Shown: positions 58,676 to 64,000 of the stretch, piece by piece | How positions within the stretch are numbered: the stretch's first letter is position 1 | Layout: each line of letters starts with the position of its first letter | NCBI GenBank assembly: GCA_002255985.1 | Contig: NKIR01000008.1 | Coordinates: 62,001-126,000, forward strand | From: Sphingomonadaceae bacterium PASS1 | GTDB taxonomy: Bacteria > Pseudomonadota > Alphaproteobacteria > Sphingomonadales > Sphingomonadaceae | Length of the DNA: 64,000 bases | Reading direction: 5' to 3' | Program-made: the position numbers and the translations under genes | Notes under the pieces: generated by a model | What the model saw: the letters and a program-made list of their open reading frames with translations, nothing else | Told to the model about the DNA's origin: nothing | Database searches by the model: none

Positions 58676-59377
58676 TTACCTAACGCGGTTCGGGAAAAGC
58701 TTATTCAAATTCGCAATTTTTGGTTTGTCCCATTGCACGATGTAAGGGTGCTTCGGGTTTTTTGCCATGAAGTCCTGATGGTAGCTTTCGGCAGGAAAAA
58801 AGCTGATGGGTTCAAACGACGTAATGATTGGTTTCTTCCAATAACCCGCCTTGTCGAGTTGCGCCACATAGGCACGCGCCGCTTTTTGCTGCGCTGCGTT
58901 CGCGGGAAATATCGCTGATCGATATTGCTTGCCGCGGTCGGGGCCTTGACGGTTCAACTGAGTCGGATCATGCGCCACCGAAAAGAATATATGCAGCAAC
59001 TCGCCATAGCTTACCACGGCAGGGTTATATTGAATGCGGACAGATTCCGCGTGACCAGTAATGCCAGAGCTGACGAGATCATAGTCAGCCGTTGACCGCG
59101 TCCCGCCGGAATAACCCGACTCCACACGCGTCACGCCTTTTACGCGCTCGAACACAGCCTCCACACCCCAGAAGCAACCACCGGCAAAAACCGCCGTCTG
59201 CATGCCCTTTGGTTCAACAATTTTCGCAAGTGGAGCGGCGATCCGAATGCCCTCTTCGGCATGCGCAGTGCCGACGGCGGATCCAAAGTCGGAACCGCAT
59301 CCTGTAACCAAGCCAAACAGCAACGCGACATGTACCGAGCGGATAAGGAATTTAGGGGTTCGGGGTAGCAGCTTCAT
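58676..59377 (-). CDS. msrA: methionine-S-sulfoxide reductase, lipoprotein-like leader
   Basis: Reduces methionine-S-sulfoxide. The catalytic motif is AVFAGGCFWGVEAVFERVKGV near residue 80, followed by ESGYSGG and HDPTQLNRQGPDRGKQYRSAIF. The start at 59377 gives a leader with a hydrophobic stretch ending in GLVTGCGS, a likely lipobox, so the enzyme is probably envelope-bound. It has 233 residues. A small membrane ORF overlaps its 5' end by 26 bases. Confidence 0.92.
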   Translation of the reverse strand: MKLLPRTPKFLIRSVHVALLFGLVTGCGSDFGSAVGTAHAEEGIRIAAPLAKIVEPKGMQTAVFAGGCFWGVEAVFERVKGVTRVESGYSGGTRSTADYDLVSSGITGHAESVRIQYNPAVVSYGELLHIFFSVAHDPTQLNRQGPDRGKQYRSAIFPANAAQQKAARAYVAQLDKAGYWKKPIITSFEPISFFPAESYHQDFMAKNPKHPYIVQWDKPKIANLNKLFPNRVR

Positions 59378-59534
59378 ATGATGAATCTCCAACAGACACA
59401 GACCGCGTTGTTTCTGCGCTATGATCATTCGCGCTGGCTGGTTTGATGATTGCCAGCCCAGCCACACCTAGCGCAAATCCGCCCGCCAGACTGAGGAAAA
59501 GATCCGAGCGCACGAAGTTATAAAGACGGTCCAT
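59352..59534 (-). CDS. small single-span membrane protein
   Basis: A 60-residue ORF just upstream of msrA and overlapping its start by 26 bases in another frame. It has one hydrophobic segment (LFLSLAGGFALGVAGLAII, residues 12-30) and a polar tail. Position and overlap suggest coupling to msrA translation. I do not recognise the family, and the ORF is short, so the coding call rests on context. Confidence 0.5.
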   Translation of the reverse strand: MDRLYNFVRSDLFLSLAGGFALGVAGLAIIKPASANDHSAETTRSVSVGDSSYEAATPNP

Positions 59535-59658
59535 ATTTTATCTCTAACATGGTGCACAGACTGACGCCGAAACAGCAACGTGCTTAGCTTCAGGGGATTT
59601 CAACATAAAACACATTAAAGGTGCATGAACGCCGTTCGGCGTGACGCCCGTGTTGCTA

Positions 59659-62684
<3,026 letters not shown>

Positions 62685-62715
62685 ATGCACAGCTGAATCG
62701 ACATTGCCCAAGGCT

Positions 62716-63561
62716 TTAGCCGTTTAGCCGTTCCGCATGCCAAGCAAGATGTTCGGCCATAAAGGTCGAGATGAAATAATAGCTGTGATCATATCCGGGC
62801 TGCATGCGAATTTCGGCAGGCTGCCCAACCGCAGCACATTGTTCGACGAGCAGATGCGTCTTGAGCTGCGACTCGAGGAAATTGTCAGCCAGGCCTTGGT
62901 CGACCAACAGGTCAGGCAAGCGTGCGCCATCTGCCAACAACGCAACACTGTCATACGCGCGCCATTGCGCGCGGTCATCGCCAAGATAGCCGCCCAAAGC
63001 CTTTTCACCCCAAGGACAATTTAACGGCGAAACGATCGGCGAAAATGCTGATGTAGACTTATACTTGCCCGGATTACGCAGACTGATCGTCAGTGCGCCA
63101 TGCCCGCCCATGGAATGCCCCATAATGGCTTGCCGCTGCATATCCGCCGGAAAGTGCGCGGCGATGATATCAGGCAACTCACGCTCGATATAATCTTGCA
63201 TCCGATAATGCGTATCAAAGGGCGATGCGGTGGCGTTTACGTAAAATCCGGCACCCAAGCCAAAGTCATATGCGGCATCGATATCATCGGGAACACCTTC
63301 GCCGCGCGGGCTGGTGTCCGGCGCCACGAAAATCAAACCCAGCTCTGCACATGCGCGGCGGAATTCGCCTTTCTCGGTCACATTTGCATGGGTGCAGGTC
63401 AGGCCCGACAAAAACCATACCACTGGCAAAATTTGGCCTTCTTCGTGCGGCGGGACATAGACTGAAAAAGTCATGTCGGTGCCGGTGGCTGATGAATGGT
63501 GCTTATAAACACCCTGCACGCCACCAAAGGCGATATTTTGAGAGACGGTTTCGAAAGTCAT
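62716..63561 (-). CDS. fghA: S-formylglutathione hydrolase
   Basis: Releases formate from S-formylglutathione in glutathione-dependent formaldehyde detoxification. The nucleophile is in IMGHSMGGHGALTISLRNPG, the Asp in LLVDQGLADNFLE, and the His in QPGYDHSYYFIST. The oxyanion segment is LSGLTCTHANVTEKGEF. It has 281 residues from the Met at 63561. That ATG overlaps the upstream gene's stop by 4 bases. Confidence 0.94.
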   Translation of the reverse strand: MTFETVSQNIAFGGVQGVYKHHSSATGTDMTFSVYVPPHEEGQILPVVWFLSGLTCTHANVTEKGEFRRACAELGLIFVAPDTSPRGEGVPDDIDAAYDFGLGAGFYVNATASPFDTHYRMQDYIERELPDIIAAHFPADMQRQAIMGHSMGGHGALTISLRNPGKYKSTSAFSPIVSPLNCPWGEKALGGYLGDDRAQWRAYDSVALLADGARLPDLLVDQGLADNFLESQLKTHLLVEQCAAVGQPAEIRMQPGYDHSYYFISTFMAEHLAWHAERLNG

Positions 63562-64000
63562 GCGGGCTCCAATGTCGGGACGGAAATAATTTGGGGCGGG
63601 TGCTGCCAATAGGTTTGCGCGCGAATAAGATCGCTGGTCGCAATGCTTAAAGTGGCGCTGTTTCGCAGTGGGTGGCAATTGATAATGTCGGCCTGCGCTA
63701 ACGCAGCATCAAGCACGAAATGGACAGCACAATCGCTATCATTGATTGCTGCCAAGGCCGTGACGGATCCTGGAGTAATGCCGAGCAGTCGTTCCATATC
63801 TTCGGCTTTACCAAAACTGATGCGGCCGCAGCCAATAGCCGATGGCAACGCCTTTAAATCAACGCTGGCTTCGGCGGGCACTGTGACCAGAAAATATGCG
63901 CCGTTCTTGTCTTTCAAAAACAGATTCTTGGTATGCGCGCCTGCAATGTCGCGATTATGCGCATCACTCTCCGCAACCGTGAATACCGGCGCATGTTCGT
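63558..64000 (-). CDS. YbaK/ProX-type prolyl-tRNA editing protein, 5' end beyond the window
   Basis: Single-domain trans-editing protein of the INS/ProX family (prolyl-tRNA synthetase associated domain), which removes a wrong amino acid from tRNA-Pro. The open frame runs to the window end: HAPVFTVAES, then GAHTKNLFLKDKNGAYFLVT and the conserved SFGKAEDMERLLGITPGSVT. At least 147 residues are present; the start lies beyond 64000, and the TTG at 63917 is only an internal codon. It is coupled to fghA by a 4-base overlap. Confidence 0.88.
   Translation of the reverse strand, partial: EHAPVFTVAESDAHNRDIAGAHTKNLFLKDKNGAYFLVTVPAEASVDLKALPSAIGCGRISFGKAEDMERLLGITPGSVTALAAINDSDCAVHFVLDAALAQADIINCHPLRNSATLSIATSDLIRAQTYWQHPPQIISVPTLEPA

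Noticed and set aside
59629-59642. ACGCCG/CGGCGT hairpin after the aminotransferase gene as its terminator
   Set aside because: No T-tract follows on the minus strand, so termination is not supported.

Overview
The window reads as one contiguous piece of an alphaproteobacterial chromosome, most likely from the Sphingomonadales (Sphingopyxis/Sphingorhabdus-like). This is inferred from gene content and order, not from a search. The clues are a MipZ-type division ATPase beside a J-domain membrane protein, the order DUF3576 lipoprotein-leuS-lptE-holA, a ligase-associated helicase with PdeM, retropepsin-like and S9 peptidases, and an mdh-sucD-sucA-sucB-lpd block. There are no rRNA or tRNA genes, no CRISPR array and no prophage. 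Coding density is high and almost every gene is intact.

Layout. 0-5 kb: ppc, a small lipoprotein, rplU-rpmA with a hairpin-rich 3' region, and a GNAT acetyltransferase. 5-15 kb: sugar-nucleotide and surface genes (mannose-1-phosphate guanylyltransferase, a CapD/WbpM-type dehydratase, a nucleotide-sugar epimerase). Inside this stretch lies a two-gene cassette of a TbpB-like two-lobed surface lipoprotein and a Slam-type outer-membrane translocon (type XI secretion). The cassette is bracketed by the 3' end of a metal-dependent hydrolase gene and a decayed direct copy of that same 3' end. 15-17.3 kb: a small accessory patch of toxin-antitoxin-type genes (orphan HigA, BrnT with an HTH partner, a clipped HTH antitoxin) with palindromic operators, plus a Sel1-repeat protein. 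17.4-29.3 kb: panC, mipZ, J-protein, phosphomannomutase, DEXH repair helicase, S9 peptidase, retropepsin-like protease, PdeM, YggS, a ThiE-like protein and an exported protein.

29.5-34 kb: DUF3576 lipoprotein, leuS, lptE, holA. 34.05-35.11 kb: an IS630-family element with a two-frame transposase and TA target duplication. 35.2-45 kb: msrB, a class A PBP, ribA, exonuclease III, lolA with a structured 3' region that may be a small RNA, ftsK, a UbiH-type hydroxylase and an OmpA-family lipoprotein. 45-58 kb: a CNNM/CorC-type protein, sdhB, a thioesterase, zapE, an M20 peptidase and then the TCA block mdh-sucD-sucA-sucB-lpd. sucC and sdhA/C/D are absent from the window. 58-64 kb: a TRIC/YicG membrane protein, msrA, a small membrane ORF, an aspartate aminotransferase, a PabB-PabC fusion, S-formylglutathione hydrolase and a prolyl-tRNA editing-domain protein cut by the window end.

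The most interesting parts are the Slam/TbpB-like cassette with its flanking hydrolase-derived direct repeats, the structured candidate RNA after lolA, the 140-bp palindromic element directly in front of sucA, and the operator/promoter architecture of the 15-17 kb toxin-antitoxin patch.
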